From: Acinetobacter sp. UBA801
GTDB lineage: Bacteria; Pseudomonadota; Gammaproteobacteria; Pseudomonadales; Moraxellaceae
Direction: 5' to 3'
Assembly (NCBI GenBank): GCA_002296655.1
Contig: DBIN01000025.1
Location: forward strand, 1 to 64,000
DNA length: 64,000 nucleotides
Position 1 is the stretch's first letter, and each line of letters begins with the position of its first letter. A program made the translations under genes and the position numbers. Under the pieces are notes generated by a model, which saw only the letters and a list, made by a program, of their open reading frames with translations, was not told the origin of the DNA and did no database searches. Positions 16,931 through 25,741 of the stretch are shown in pieces.

Positions 16931-17581
16931 TTAAAATGGGACTGGGCAAACAAACTGCACACGTTGCTCAGTTTGTGGATGTAGAAAACTCAATTCGGCA
17001 GCATGTAAACACAAACGTGGCATCAGCTGTTGCTGTTCTGGCGTAGCATATAAGGTATCGCCAATAATCGGATGACCTAAATATTGCATGTGCACTCGCA
17101 GTTGATGCGAACGACCTGTAATCGGGTTCAGTTGCACACGAGTCACGATTTGCCCCTGCAATTCAAACTGTTCCAATGCGCGCCAATGCGTTAATGCAGG
17201 TTTGTTATGGGTTGCATCGGCAATGTGTAATGGAGGATGTGCAGGATCATAGACCACAGGCACATCTACAGTGCCTTCACCTTGCAGTTGCCCTGCCACC
17301 AATGCCTGATAGGTTTTGTCGGTTTGGCGTTCTTGAAACTGACGCGAAATTTGTTTTTGCGCCCATTTCGTGAGTGCAAATACCAAAATACCCGAAGTGT
17401 CACGATCTAAACGATGAATCAGCAAAGTGCGCGGTTCAATTTCAACCAAACGACTGATCACACAATCTTGCAAATCTGCTGTTTTACCTGGAACGGTGAG
17501 TATGCCAGCGGGTTTATGGATTACCATAAACTCATCGTCACGATGAATCAGGTGTTCGCTTAGAAAATTACTCAATTTCAA
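16931..17581 (-). CDS. rluA: Dual-specificity pseudouridine synthase RluA
   Basis: 216 residues, the size of E. coli RluA, which modifies 23S rRNA U746 and tRNA U32. The catalytic motif HRLDRDTSG carries the nucleophilic Asp (about residue 58), and ITGRSHQLRVHM with GHPIIGD forms the conserved C-terminal core. No S4 domain is present, as expected for RluA. The start is unusual: the only codon giving a full-length product is TTG at 17581 (with CTG, TTG and ATT neighbours), and the nearest purine-rich run lies only about 2 bases before it. The next Met (residue 19) would remove the first strand of the fold. Confidence 0.88.
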   Translation of the reverse strand: MKLSNFLSEHLIHRDDEFMVIHKPAGILTVPGKTADLQDCVISRLVEIEPRTLLIHRLDRDTSGILVFALTKWAQKQISRQFQERQTDKTYQALVAGQLQGEGTVDVPVVYDPAHPPLHIADATHNKPALTHWRALEQFELQGQIVTRVQLNPITGRSHQLRVHMQYLGHPIIGDTLYATPEQQQLMPRLCLHAAELSFLHPQTEQRVQFVCPVPF

Positions 17582-17749
17582 TTCCAGGCTTGATCGTGAA
17601 AATAAGGCGGCAATAATAAAAAGCCTGACACAGAATTACAATGCAAAATTTGCGAATTCCAGATGAATTTTCCAATTTGCTTTGCTGAAACAACTAATCT
17701 GCTGAATTTTAAATCAGAGAATTTTTAGAAATGTGTTTTTACAGCGTGG

Positions 17750-17872
17750 GGCTTTGTTACACAAATATTTTTCAAGATAATGATTTTAAAAGGTTTATTA
17801 AAATTTTGATAAAAATAAATATAATAAAACGCAGATTCAAATCATAGTGCTAGGTATTTGTACAACAAAGCC
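17750..17872. repeat. MITE-like element, copy 2
   Basis: 123 bp bounded by near-perfect 18-bp terminal inverted repeats: GGCTTTGTTACACAAATA on the left and the reverse complement of GGCTTTGTTGTACAAATA on the right (16 of 18 identical). The interior is AT-rich and non-coding. The ends resemble IS5-group termini. It aligns with the decayed copy at 655-769. No clear target-site duplication is visible. Confidence 0.7.
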
Positions 17873-17982
17873 GTTCTGAAGCAATATATTTGATGGCGGG
17901 CGTAAATGAAGTAATAGGATTCATATTTAGTTTGACGTGGAAATTGTAGCGTTTGACAAGATTTTTATCTAAGCCTTTGATA

Positions 17983-18012
17983 TTAAATTGAAGAGCATGC
18001 TCTTCAATTTAA
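17983..18012. repeat. 30-bp perfect palindrome
   Basis: Every base from 17983 to 18012 is matched by its complement around a GCATGC centre (17995-18000); the arms contain TTGAAGAG and CTCTTCAA. It lies 63 bp after the hemL stop. It has no T-run on either side, so it is not a standard intrinsic terminator. Confidence 0.75.
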
Positions 18013-18075
18013 CCTAAAGCATAGGCATTGTTTAGATACCTATGCCTTTTAGGACGGTGTTAAGGAGAGGTCAAA

Positions 18076-19377
18076 TTACGCTTTCATTTCAGCAAAGGTT
18101 TCTTTCGCTGCTTGAATAGTGAAAGCAATATCTTCATCACTATGTGCAGATGAAATAAAGCCCGCCTCAAAAGCAGATGGTGCCAAGTTCACACCACGTT
18201 GCAACATCCCATGGAAGAATTTACGGAAAGCATCAACATCGCATTTCAGCATAGAATCAAAACTGGTGATGTCATCTTGGTCTGTAAAGTACAAACCAAA
18301 CATCGCACCGACTTGTTGCGTCTTGAATGGAATACCTGCTTCATCTGCTGCAACTTGCAAACCTGTTAACAATTTTTTCAGTTGTGCGGTTAAGTTTTCA
18401 TAAAAACCTTCAGCACGTAAATGTTTAAACATTTCAATGCCCGCACGCATCGCTAACGGGTTACCTGACAAAGTCCCTGCTTGATACACTTTACCCAATG
18501 GCGCAATACATTGCATGATTTCGCGTTTACCACCGAAAGCGCCCACTGGTAGCCCTGCACCAATAATCTTACCAAGTGTGGTCAAGTCTGGTTTAACATT
18601 ATAATGCGCCTGAGCACCGCCCAAACCAACACGGAAACCAGTCATTACTTCATCAATAATAAAGACTGAACCGTGTTCATCACACACATCACGAATCGCT
18701 TGTAGAAAACCATCAATCGGTTTAACCAAGTTCATGTTGCCCGCAACAGGTTCAACAATCACACCTGCAATTTCAGCACCAAACTTTGCAAAACATTCTT
18801 TTAAGGTGGCGATATCGTTATACGGTAAAGTCAATGTATGTTTAGCAAAATCGGCAGGAACACCCGCAGAAGTTGCTTCACCTTCGCCACTGGTTAAAAG
18901 TCCTGAGCCTGCTTTCACCAACAGCGAATCTGAGTGTCCATGATAGCAGCCTTCAAATTTGACGATTTTGTCACGACCTGTATAACCACGCGCCAAACGA
19001 ATTGCAGTCATGGTGGCTTCTGTACCTGAGTTAGTCATACGAACCAATTCAATTGAAGGCATAATTTCGCAAATAATATCGGCCAACGTCGTTTCATGCA
19101 CAGTTGGCGCACCAAAACTCAAACCATCTTCAGCAGCAGCCTGCACCGCCTGAATGATAGCAGGATGGGCATGACCTAAAATCATTGGTCCCCAAGAACC
19201 TACATAGTCGACATAGCGTTTGCCATCGACATCGTACAAATAAGCACCTTTGGCTTTTTCTATAAATACAGGGGTACCGCCTACCCCGTTAAATGCGCGT
19301 ACAGGTGAATTAACCCCACCTGGAATATGCTTATTGGCTTGTTTAAACAATTGTTCTTGCTTTGGAGATAAGCTCAT
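18076..19377 (-). CDS. hemL: Glutamate-1-semialdehyde 2,1-aminomutase
   Basis: 433 residues. This PLP enzyme converts glutamate-1-semialdehyde to 5-aminolevulinate, the first committed tetrapyrrole precursor. It shows [13 protein letters not shown] at the start, [13 protein letters not shown], the [16 protein letters not shown] motif, [11 protein letters not shown] and [18 protein letters not shown] with the PLP-binding Lys. The start at 19377 ([11 protein letters not shown]) matches family length; the longer frame adds an unlikely leader that runs into thiE. It lies 44 bp after thiE on the same strand, a pairing seen elsewhere in gammaproteobacteria. Confidence 0.95.
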   Translation of the reverse strand: MSLSPKQEQLFKQANKHIPGGVNSPVRAFNGVGGTPVFIEKAKGAYLYDVDGKRYVDYVGSWGPMILGHAHPAIIQAVQAAAEDGLSFGAPTVHETTLADIICEIMPSIELVRMTNSGTEATMTAIRLARGYTGRDKIVKFEGCYHGHSDSLLVKAGSGLLTSGEGEATSAGVPADFAKHTLTLPYNDIATLKECFAKFGAEIAGVIVEPVAGNMNLVKPIDGFLQAIRDVCDEHGSVFIIDEVMTGFRVGLGGAQAHYNVKPDLTTLGKIIGAGLPVGAFGGKREIMQCIAPLGKVYQAGTLSGNPLAMRAGIEMFKHLRAEGFYENLTAQLKKLLTGLQVAADEAGIPFKTQQVGAMFGLYFTDQDDITSFDSMLKCDVDAFRKFFHGMLQRGVNLAPSAFEAGFISSAHSDEDIAFTIQAAKETFAEMKA

Positions 19378-19421
19378 GAAGGCACTCAACTCAAAAAATA
19401 AAATAAAATTAGCTGTCTGCT

Positions 19422-20042
19422 TTAAGCTTCTGCTTGGAAAAGTACAGACCAATCATAAACACGCTGTGCAACAGTATGCATCGGACGTCCTAATATATCA
19501 CTAATCACTGCACATAAATCTGCACCTGCATCAATGACGGGCTGACTGTTTTCAACAGTTAAACCACCAATTGCACAAATTGGGACATTGAGTTGTTGCT
19601 TCGCTTGTGTGAGCGTGTCTAATGTGAGTCTACTTGCCTCAGGTTTAGTCTCAGTTGCATAGACTGCACCAAAAGCCACGTAGTTTGCGCCATCGGCAAT
19701 AGCTTGTTCTGCCAATTCAATCGAGTTATTGCAACTACGACCAATCAATACATCTTGTGGTAAGCGTGCAACCGCTTCAACAATAGAGCCATCCTCTTGA
19801 CCCAAATGTACACCAACACCATATTTCACTGCAGTTTCAAGATCATCATTAATCACAAATGGCACTTTGTATTGATCACACATCGATTTCATATATTCAA
19901 TTTCGTATGCCTGCTGAGTTTGAGGCACATTTTTACGACGATATTGCAACACCGCGACTTCATAAGTTGCCATCGCCCCTTCTAGTTTTGCCAAAAGCAG
20001 TTCGATAGGATCATCATTGGTAATCAGATATAAACCGCGCAT
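19422..20042 (-). CDS. thiE: Thiamine phosphate synthase
   Basis: 206 residues. Joins HMP-pyrophosphate and thiazole phosphate to give thiamine phosphate. It is a TIM barrel with LYLITNDD at the start, QYRRKN for the pyrophosphate-binding region, [46 protein letters not shown] and [10 protein letters not shown]. The ATG at 20042 has GAG 6-8 bases upstream; a GTG at 20054 is in frame. It is probably co-transcribed with hemL. A second, degenerate TPS-like domain is fused to a Nudix domain at 51430-52329. Confidence 0.9.
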   Translation of the reverse strand: MRGLYLITNDDPIELLLAKLEGAMATYEVAVLQYRRKNVPQTQQAYEIEYMKSMCDQYKVPFVINDDLETAVKYGVGVHLGQEDGSIVEAVARLPQDVLIGRSCNNSIELAEQAIADGANYVAFGAVYATETKPEASRLTLDTLTQAKQQLNVPICAIGGLTVENSQPVIDAGADLCAVISDILGRPMHTVAQRVYDWSVLFQAEA

Positions 20043-20228
20043 AATCTCAGCCACAAATAATACAAGGTCTGCATTATTACATATTCAGGCGACATACGTC
20101 AGAACCTCAGGCTCAGCAAGTTTTTTTTATAGGCTCTATAAGCTTCTATTTTGTTTGGGTTTTATTAAGTCAAAAAGTTAAAAATACCAAATTCTAGTGA
20201 TAGCGTTCTAAGCTAGATTTAGCTTTAA

Positions 20229-20400
20229 TTGAACTGCGCAAAACAAGAACTGTAACCAGTTCAATAAGATATGGATCTTAAAATCCATATGGGTGACTAC
20301 AGCGAATAACGACATATTTAGGCACCCATTTAGACACATGATCATTTGTGCCAGAGCGCATGTGGGGGTGCGACAAATGATCAAGTGTCTATTATTTTTT
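20229..20400 (+). ncRNA. Candidate structured small RNA
   Basis: The 640-bp gap between thiE and the DUF962 gene contains a run of strong hairpins on one strand. They are GAACTG-TAAC-CAGTTC (20247-20262, perfect stem with tetraloop), ATATGGAT/ATCCATAT (20269-20290), GGGTG/CACCC (20291-20327), and a long hairpin 20332-20349 with 20373-20390 (17 of 18 pairs). The last also has an inner CGCA/TGCG stem and is followed by ATTATTTTTT. The last hairpin with its T-tail looks like a plus-strand terminator. TTGAACTG and CAGTTCAA (20229-20264) offer an alternative first stem. No ORF explains it and I do not recognise the family; the 5' end is not defined. Confidence 0.45.
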
Positions 20401-20493
20401 CATGCCGCTCTATCAGTAACCTGCTTGCTCTATATCCTTGCTTAAAGATGAATGACTTCTGATTTAGCGCGATTCTGAATATAAATTTTTCGC

Positions 20494-20528
20494 ATAAAAA
20501 AAGCCTAGAGAAAGGTCACTCTAGGCTT
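20494..20528 (-). terminator. Terminator after the DUF962 gene
   Basis: AAGCCTAGAG (20501-20510) pairs with CTCTAGGCTT (20519-20528), followed on the minus strand by seven T residues. It lies about 160 bp after the stop of the DUF962 gene. Confidence 0.8.
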
Positions 20529-20684
20529 GGAAAGTCACAAACTTTTATCAATAAATTTGATGACACATTATTAGAATATTCACTCTATCATTTCAACAAA
20601 AAATTAGTTTTATTTGTACATTTTTTATGAAAATAATCACATATCGTTTAGTTTTTGGCTAAACGGTATAACTAAGCACTCAAT

Positions 20685-21068
20685 TCAACTTGGAATTTTA
20701 TCTTTAACGCGATCTTGCAAACTTAAATGACCACGTAAAACATCGGCAAACATCCGCCAATCTGAAATAAAACTATATATAGGCTGTTTAAAACTGGCAG
20801 GTTTATTTTTTTCAAAAACAAAGTGCCCGACCCATGCACAGGCATAGCCTGCTAGCAAACCATAGAGTACATATTTGGCTTTTTTCTGGCGTATGGCTTT
20901 GCTCACACAATATAAACCGATACTGCTGCCAACAACGTGCAAACGACGACTCATAATGTTGCGGTGTTCAGTTAAATAAAAACGGTAAAATGTTGAATAA
21001 TCCTGAATTGGCAATTCAAACTTGCGCTCTGGGGTTGGCTCAAATTCGGGGTTTAATGCTGCATTCAT
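20685..21068 (-). CDS. DUF962 / Mpo1-like membrane protein
   Basis: 127 residues. The region YSTFYRFYLTEHRNIMSRRLHVVGSS matches the DUF962 (Mpo1-like) N-terminal segment with its conserved His residues, followed by hydrophobic helices (YVLYGLLAGYACAWVGHFVFEKNKPASF). The yeast homologue Mpo1 is an Fe-dependent dioxygenase acting on 2-hydroxy fatty acids; bacterial members are uncharacterised, so the reaction is not assigned. AGGAGG stands 6 bases before the ATG at 21068, while the ATG at 21074 directly abuts it, so 21068 is chosen. Confidence 0.8.
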   Translation of the reverse strand: MNAALNPEFEPTPERKFELPIQDYSTFYRFYLTEHRNIMSRRLHVVGSSIGLYCVSKAIRQKKAKYVLYGLLAGYACAWVGHFVFEKNKPASFKQPIYSFISDWRMFADVLRGHLSLQDRVKDKIPS

Positions 21069-21306
21069 GTTCATCCTCCTGATGGTTATAGATTTGAATT
21101 ATTTTTGATGTTCTCAACACTTTAAACCAAGCAAAATTAAAAACCAAACATTAAAAACCCAAGGTTAAGTCTTACATCTTGGCTTATTTTGGTTACAATC
21201 AAACGCACTTTTGCAAAACCTTCGTTCTGCAATTTTCACACATTTATAATACCAATTTGTTTGCCGCTGCTTTGGCGCAACATGCTTTACGTTCAGGATA
21301 TTTTTC

Positions 21307-22773
21307 ATGGTCGAAGTTGAATTAAAATTTCAAATTCCAGTGGCACGTCGCACTGCACTACTCAAAACTTTAGACCCGAAAAAATCGACCCTAATTCCTT
21401 TAAAAGCACGCTATTTTGATACATCTACGCACAGTTTGGCGCATCATGGCATGGCATTAAGACTGCGTTTAGAAGGCGAGCAATGGGTACAAACTTTAAA
21501 AGCGGCAGGTCAAAGTCATTTTCATAGTTTTGAACATAATCATCCGCTTGCAGCAATTGAAACTACTGATACTTCACCACAACTTGATCTGCAAATTTAT
21601 CAAAGCATTCCCGAAGCACAACAATTGCTGAATCATGCTTTGGGACAAAATTGGGATCAGTTGCAACTACAATTTGAAACCGATATTCAACGTACTTCAC
21701 GACTAATGACCGTTGAAGATACTGACATTGAAATCAGTTTAGATATTGGTCACATTCGTAGCGCAGATGCAGAAGTTGAAGTACATGAGGTTGAGTTTGA
21801 ACTGAAACAAGGTTCTATTCAGCAATTGCTAGCATTTAGTTTTGAGTGGGTGAAAAAATTTCATTTATGGTTAGATGTACGCAATAAAGCAGAAATTGGA
21901 CATTTGCTTTCTGTGCAGCAAAAAGTCAGCCCTGCGGCTCAGAGCAAAGAATTTCAATTCAGTAAAAAAGACCATGCAGACCAAAATTTACGTCTGTTAA
22001 TTGCACAACAATTACAGCATTTATTGCCCAATATTGCTGCAATTTCTGCTCAAGTTGCCGAGCAAAGTCATATTGATCAGGCGCAACTCGCATTGCAGCA
22101 TTTACAACTAACATTGTCCTTATTTAAAGATTGGTCGAAGCATTTAGGCGATAAATGGGCAATGCAAATTGCAGCATTTAAACAACATTTTGATCACTTG
22201 CAGGATTTAGAACACATGCAAGCCACACTCGGCGCGTTTTTACAGAACCCGACGACTGCAGAAAACCTAAAAAAAGATACCTTGTACGCCCAAGAAAAAT
22301 TGGTCAATTTAGTCCGTTCCACGCAAAATGTGCATCACTATTTAGAATTATTGATGTTTAGTTTAGCCGCGAGCGATCACTCGGGTTTAGACTTAAAAAC
22401 TGCTGCACAAAACACGTTGCAACAGCAATATAAGCAGTTGCATGAACAATTACAGCACAGTGATATTCACGATTTTGAAAGCTTAGATCAACTGGCTTTG
22501 CGTATTCAGGAGCTTAAGTTCAGCTTCCCCATTTTGACGCATATTTATGATGTAAAAAATTTGCAGAAATATAGTAAAGCTTTGAATGATGCCCAGCTTG
22601 CAGCTCAGGAATATCAAATATTGGCATCTTCTGCAGCATATATTCAACAAACTGAATTGGAAACGAGCGACTGGTTTGTTTTGGGCTGGCTAACCGCAAA
22701 ACAGGAAGTGTATGCACAACGTTTATTAGAAGCGACTGAACAATTTATGGTGAGCCGTAAATTCTTAAAATAA
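21307..22773 (+). CDS. CYTH-CHAD protein with degenerate CHAD domain
   Basis: 488 residues. The N-terminal CYTH domain starts with VEVELKF (ExExK, residues 3-7) and keeps ARYFDT, ALRLRLEG and VEFELKQG, the Arg/Glu/Lys ring that binds triphosphates; such domains are often inorganic triphosphatases. The C-terminal 250 residues align with the CHAD domain of the next gene but have lost its basic residues: HIDQAQLALQHLQLTLSLF replaces the Arg-rich segment, and the second basic motif is also gone. It is an ancient tandem duplicate (both 488 residues). CHAD normally binds polyphosphate, so this copy is unlikely to. Confidence 0.85.
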   Translation: MVEVELKFQIPVARRTALLKTLDPKKSTLIPLKARYFDTSTHSLAHHGMALRLRLEGEQWVQTLKAAGQSHFHSFEHNHPLAAIETTDTSPQLDLQIYQSIPEAQQLLNHALGQNWDQLQLQFETDIQRTSRLMTVEDTDIEISLDIGHIRSADAEVEVHEVEFELKQGSIQQLLAFSFEWVKKFHLWLDVRNKAEIGHLLSVQQKVSPAAQSKEFQFSKKDHADQNLRLLIAQQLQHLLPNIAAISAQVAEQSHIDQAQLALQHLQLTLSLFKDWSKHLGDKWAMQIAAFKQHFDHLQDLEHMQATLGAFLQNPTTAENLKKDTLYAQEKLVNLVRSTQNVHHYLELLMFSLAASDHSGLDLKTAAQNTLQQQYKQLHEQLQHSDIHDFESLDQLALRIQELKFSFPILTHIYDVKNLQKYSKALNDAQLAAQEYQILASSAAYIQQTELETSDWFVLGWLTAKQEVYAQRLLEATEQFMVSRKFLK

Positions 22774-22822
22774 GCTCCCTTAATATCCTCACAACAACCG
22801 CTAAAAATACTGCAATACAACG

Positions 22823-22858
22823 GCAGCCTTGTGAATATTCATTCGGCTGCTTTATCTT
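22823..22858 (+). terminator. Possible terminator between the CYTH genes
   Basis: GCAGCC (22823-22828) pairs with GGCTGC (22845-22850), followed by TTTATCTT. The downstream CYTH-CHAD gene has its own promoter. Confidence 0.5.
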
Positions 22859-22913
22859 AAAAACTAAATACAAATTATTTTCTTTTTCAAGCTTTTGTTC
22901 ACAGTTTCCCCTC

Positions 22914-22941
22914 TTGTTCATTTATAGATTTACACTATAGT
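22914..22941 (+). promoter_or_regulatory. Likely promoter of the second CYTH-CHAD gene
   Basis: TTGTTC (22914-22919), a 16-bp spacer and TATAGT (22936-22941), 38 bp before the start codon. The ribosome site GAGGG that follows lies in a GGGAATTCCC palindrome (22968-22977) flanked by CATC and GATG, which could fold over the start codon. Confidence 0.5.
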
Positions 22942-22978
22942 AAAGAGAACTTGTCTTGTTTCATCGAGGGAATTCCCG

Positions 22979-24445
22979 ATGTCTGAAATAGAGTTAAAAT
23001 TTCAAATTCCACACAACTATCGTGCGGCATTCGAAAAAGCATTTAAAAAGAACAAACTGGTTCAACAACAACGGTTATGGGCTAAATATTATGATAGTCC
23101 TGACCAGCACTTAGCCAGGCAACGCATTGCACTGCGTCAGCGTTTAGAGGGCGATATTTGGCGACAAACATTAAAAGCACCTAGTCCACAACATTATGAA
23201 CGCTTTGAACTTGAGCATGAATTAGGACATGATGCACCTGAATTGTGTGATTTGGCATGTTATGAAAATCATAAACAAGCTCGGAAGATTTTAAAAAAGG
23301 CCTTGGGTGGTTCAGAAGTCGACTTAACTCTGCAGTTTGAAACTGATGTTTTACGCTACAGCCAATTGGCACATTATAAAAACAGCCAAATTGAAGTTGC
23401 TTTTGATTTAGGTGAAATTCGACAAGGCAAAAATTCGGTTGAAATTTACGAAGTTGAGTTTGAACTGAAACAAGGTGAAATTACAGATTTAATTGCCTAT
23501 ATTCAGCCGTGGATTAAAAAATATCATTTATGGCTTGACACACGCAGTAAATCGCAGCGTGGCAATATGCTGTATAACAATGAAACCATGATTCCTGTTC
23601 AACAACAAAGTGCCTTGCCATTGCAACACCCCGAAAATATGCATGAGTTGTTGACGCAAATTACCCAGAATTGTTTGGCACACTTGCTGCCAAATGCAAC
23701 TGCGATTGCCAGTCAAGATTATGCTAGTGGGCATGTGCATCAAGCGCGTGTTGCAATTCGACGTTTACGAAGTGCCTTAAAAATCTTTGCTGAATATGAT
23801 GCATTGGCAAATAACAATTGGGAAAGTCAATTGGCTACCCTCTTTCAGCAGTTAAGTTCGACCCGCGATCAAGATGCTTTGCGTGAAAGTCTGATTCCTC
23901 AACTTGAAAACGCAGGCTCACCTATTACCGAACTACCACCTGCAGCATCTGAAAATATTGCGATTGATGCAATTTTCCGTTCACCAACCACCACCTTATT
24001 ACTGTTACAACTCATGAGTTTTGCGCATTCTGTGGCGGTTGCAGATGCAGAATCAAAACCATTGAAAAAAGTATTACGTAACCGCTTGCAGAAAATGCAT
24101 CAACAAATTTGTGATGATGCAGGTTATTTCCAAACGTTAGATGTGGACTCTAAACACCGCACACGTAAGCGTGTGAAACGCTTACGCTATACCGTGGAAT
24201 TTGTGAGCAATTTATTTGCAGAAGATGATGTCAAAACATATTTAAAAACCCTAAAACCATTACAGGAAACTTTAGGACATTTTAATGATTTGATGGTGGC
24301 ACAAGGTCTATATGAAAGCCATGTTCAAACGGAACCGAAAACATGGTTTGTATTGGGGTGGATTGCGTCTGAAGAGCATCATATTTCCATACAGATTGAA
24401 CAGGATTTACAGCAGTTTGCTGAAAGTCAGCCTTTTTGGTCCTAG
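22979..24445 (+). CDS. CYTH-CHAD domain protein (inorganic triphosphatase type)
   Basis: 488 residues. CYTH: SEIELKF (ExExK, residues 3-7), AKYYDSPDQHLARQRIALRQRLEG and VEFELKQGE. CHAD (from about residue 210): GHVHQARVAIRRLRSALKIF near residues 251-270 and HRTRKRVKRLRYTVEF near 400, the basic helices that bind polyphosphate. This is the domain order of E. coli YgiF. It probably hydrolyses triphosphate and associates with polyphosphate granules; both roles are inferred from the families. It is the intact member of the tandem pair and has its own promoter and terminator. Confidence 0.88.
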   Translation: MSEIELKFQIPHNYRAAFEKAFKKNKLVQQQRLWAKYYDSPDQHLARQRIALRQRLEGDIWRQTLKAPSPQHYERFELEHELGHDAPELCDLACYENHKQARKILKKALGGSEVDLTLQFETDVLRYSQLAHYKNSQIEVAFDLGEIRQGKNSVEIYEVEFELKQGEITDLIAYIQPWIKKYHLWLDTRSKSQRGNMLYNNETMIPVQQQSALPLQHPENMHELLTQITQNCLAHLLPNATAIASQDYASGHVHQARVAIRRLRSALKIFAEYDALANNNWESQLATLFQQLSSTRDQDALRESLIPQLENAGSPITELPPAASENIAIDAIFRSPTTTLLLLQLMSFAHSVAVADAESKPLKKVLRNRLQKMHQQICDDAGYFQTLDVDSKHRTRKRVKRLRYTVEFVSNLFAEDDVKTYLKTLKPLQETLGHFNDLMVAQGLYESHVQTEPKTWFVLGWIASEEHHISIQIEQDLQQFAESQPFWS

Positions 24446-24478
24446 TTGAAGTTTGATCATCAATCCATGATCACATTT

Positions 24479-24519
24479 AAGCTCAACATAAATTCATTTC
24501 ATGTTGAGCTTATTTTTTA
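24479..24519 (+). terminator. Terminator of the CYTH-CHAD gene
   Basis: AAGCTCAACAT (24479-24489) pairs with ATGTTGAGCTT (24501-24511), followed by ATTTTTTAT. Confidence 0.75.
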
Positions 24520-24553
24520 TATTTAATCTGCAAATTCCAGAATTTCTAAAAGA

Positions 24554-25186
24554 TTAACGATATTTACCAAATACTTTCCATGTTTGGTTATCCGCCAAAG
24601 GATCTTGATAACTGTCACTGCGCTGCTTACGTGGCTTATCGCGGGCATCGACCAGTTCAAAATGTGATTCGACACTTAGCACAATACCATTCACATAAAA
24701 ACGGGTGCGCGTGTAATCACTTTGTCCATGTTGAAACACGTAAGTACGCAAATCAATAAACTCACGATGTGCCACCAGTGCTGCACTGTCATCGCTGTCT
24801 AACCAACGTTGCATAAGCTCAATTTCCTGCGGTGCAAATTGCCCGCATTTTTCGATCAGGCTAGCAATTCCCCGAAAAGTTTTCGATTCTTTGGCGCGAG
24901 TTTTATTCACTCGAATCCGATCGACATGAAAATAAAATAAGGGCAAGTTCAAATGACTGGGTAAATGCACCGCATCAATCACTTCATCTTGCATAAAGGG
25001 TTGAAATAAATCCTGCGCACGTTCAATCAGCCCTGTCCATTGCTTATAATATTCTGCTACTTCTGACCGTGTACCATAGTAAATAGGCAAGCCTTCAACA
25101 TGGGCAAGTTGCACGGGTGGCCAAATATTTTGACGTAATAAAGCTATGTCACTTTTTAAACTTTGTACTGCAATTGCATCTTGCAT
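24554..25186 (-). CDS. Conserved hypothetical protein
   Basis: About 210 residues, soluble, rich in Arg, Asp and Gln, without signal peptide or membrane segment. Visible stretches such as LNLPLFYFHVDRIRVNKTRAKESKTFRG and FYVNGIVLSVESHFELVDARDKPRKQ match no family I can name. GGAG sits 6 bases before the ATG at 25186; the longer TTG start at 25198 is less likely. It is divergent from the DUF3144 gene by about 110 bp. No function is proposed. Confidence 0.65.
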   Translation of the reverse strand: MQDAIAVQSLKSDIALLRQNIWPPVQLAHVEGLPIYYGTRSEVAEYYKQWTGLIERAQDLFQPFMQDEVIDAVHLPSHLNLPLFYFHVDRIRVNKTRAKESKTFRGIASLIEKCGQFAPQEIELMQRWLDSDDSAALVAHREFIDLRTYVFQHGQSDYTRTRFYVNGIVLSVESHFELVDARDKPRKQRSDSYQDPLADNQTWKVFGKYR

Positions 25187-25294
25187 CAACCACTCCAATT
25201 TTGCTTAGGCTATTTTTAGATTAAGGCAAAGGTTTTGTTTCTGCAAGGCTTTGCCTATAATGAAACACTCAGATTTTTAGCTTAGGAAAAATTC

Positions 25295-25696
25295 ATGGTT
25301 CAAAAGATTGAAGCAACCGATGTAACCGAAGAAGAAGCATTAAATGCGGCTTTTTTTGAACGTGCCGATGAATTTATTAAACAGGCCAATGGCTTCTGTC
25401 ATTTTGAAAAAGGCTCGACAGTAAAACCTGCCGAAATTCGTGGTCAGGTGAGTGCTGCCATGTTATTTGCTACTGCGCGTTTTAATACTTGGGTGGCAGC
25501 CAATAATTTTAAAGATGGCAATGAAATGCGCGATGCCAAAGACCAAGTCATGTCATATATCTTGCAACAATTTCAAATGATGCTTGAAGATAACTATGAT
25601 GAATATTGTGAACAGTTTGAAAACTATTTGCGCTTCCGCCACAACGAAGAATTCCATACTCATAAACATGATCACGACCACTCACACGATCATTAA
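25295..25696 (+). CDS. DUF3144 protein with His-rich tail
   Basis: 133 residues. The central part (FFERADEFIKQANGFC to YLRFRHNEEFH) matches the DUF3144 family: small helical cytoplasmic proteins of unknown function. The last 14 residues alternate His and Asp (HTHKHDHDHSHDH), which could bind nickel, zinc or cobalt. AGGA about 9 bases upstream supports the ATG. A strong terminator follows at 25711, and a truncated amidohydrolase gene begins directly after it. Confidence 0.8.
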   Translation: MVQKIEATDVTEEEALNAAFFERADEFIKQANGFCHFEKGSTVKPAEIRGQVSAAMLFATARFNTWVAANNFKDGNEMRDAKDQVMSYILQQFQMMLEDNYDEYCEQFENYLRFRHNEEFHTHKHDHDHSHDH

Positions 25697-25710
25697 TTTT
25701 TAATATAAAC

Positions 25711-25731
25711 AAAGCCCTACGGGGCTTTTTT
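25711..25731 (+). terminator. Terminator of the DUF3144 gene
   Basis: AAAGCCC (25711-25717) pairs with GGGCTTT (25722-25728) around a 4-base loop, with a T6 tail. Confidence 0.8.
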
Positions 25732-25741
25732 GTTGCGGCTA

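Larger units (their letters stand above)
17582..18075. other. 494-bp intergenic region with a MITE-like element and a palindrome
   Basis: No gene is visible between rluA and the 3' end of hemL. The space holds a 123-bp MITE-like insertion (17750-17872) and a 30-bp perfect palindrome (17983-18012). A TTGACA hexamer lies shortly before the palindrome on the plus strand, but without a convincing -10 box or gene. Confidence 0.6.

Noticed and set aside
20042..20228. TPP riboswitch upstream of thiE
   Set aside because: The thiE leader does not show the conserved TPP-binding elements (CUGAGA and the ACCUG-type segment) by eye.
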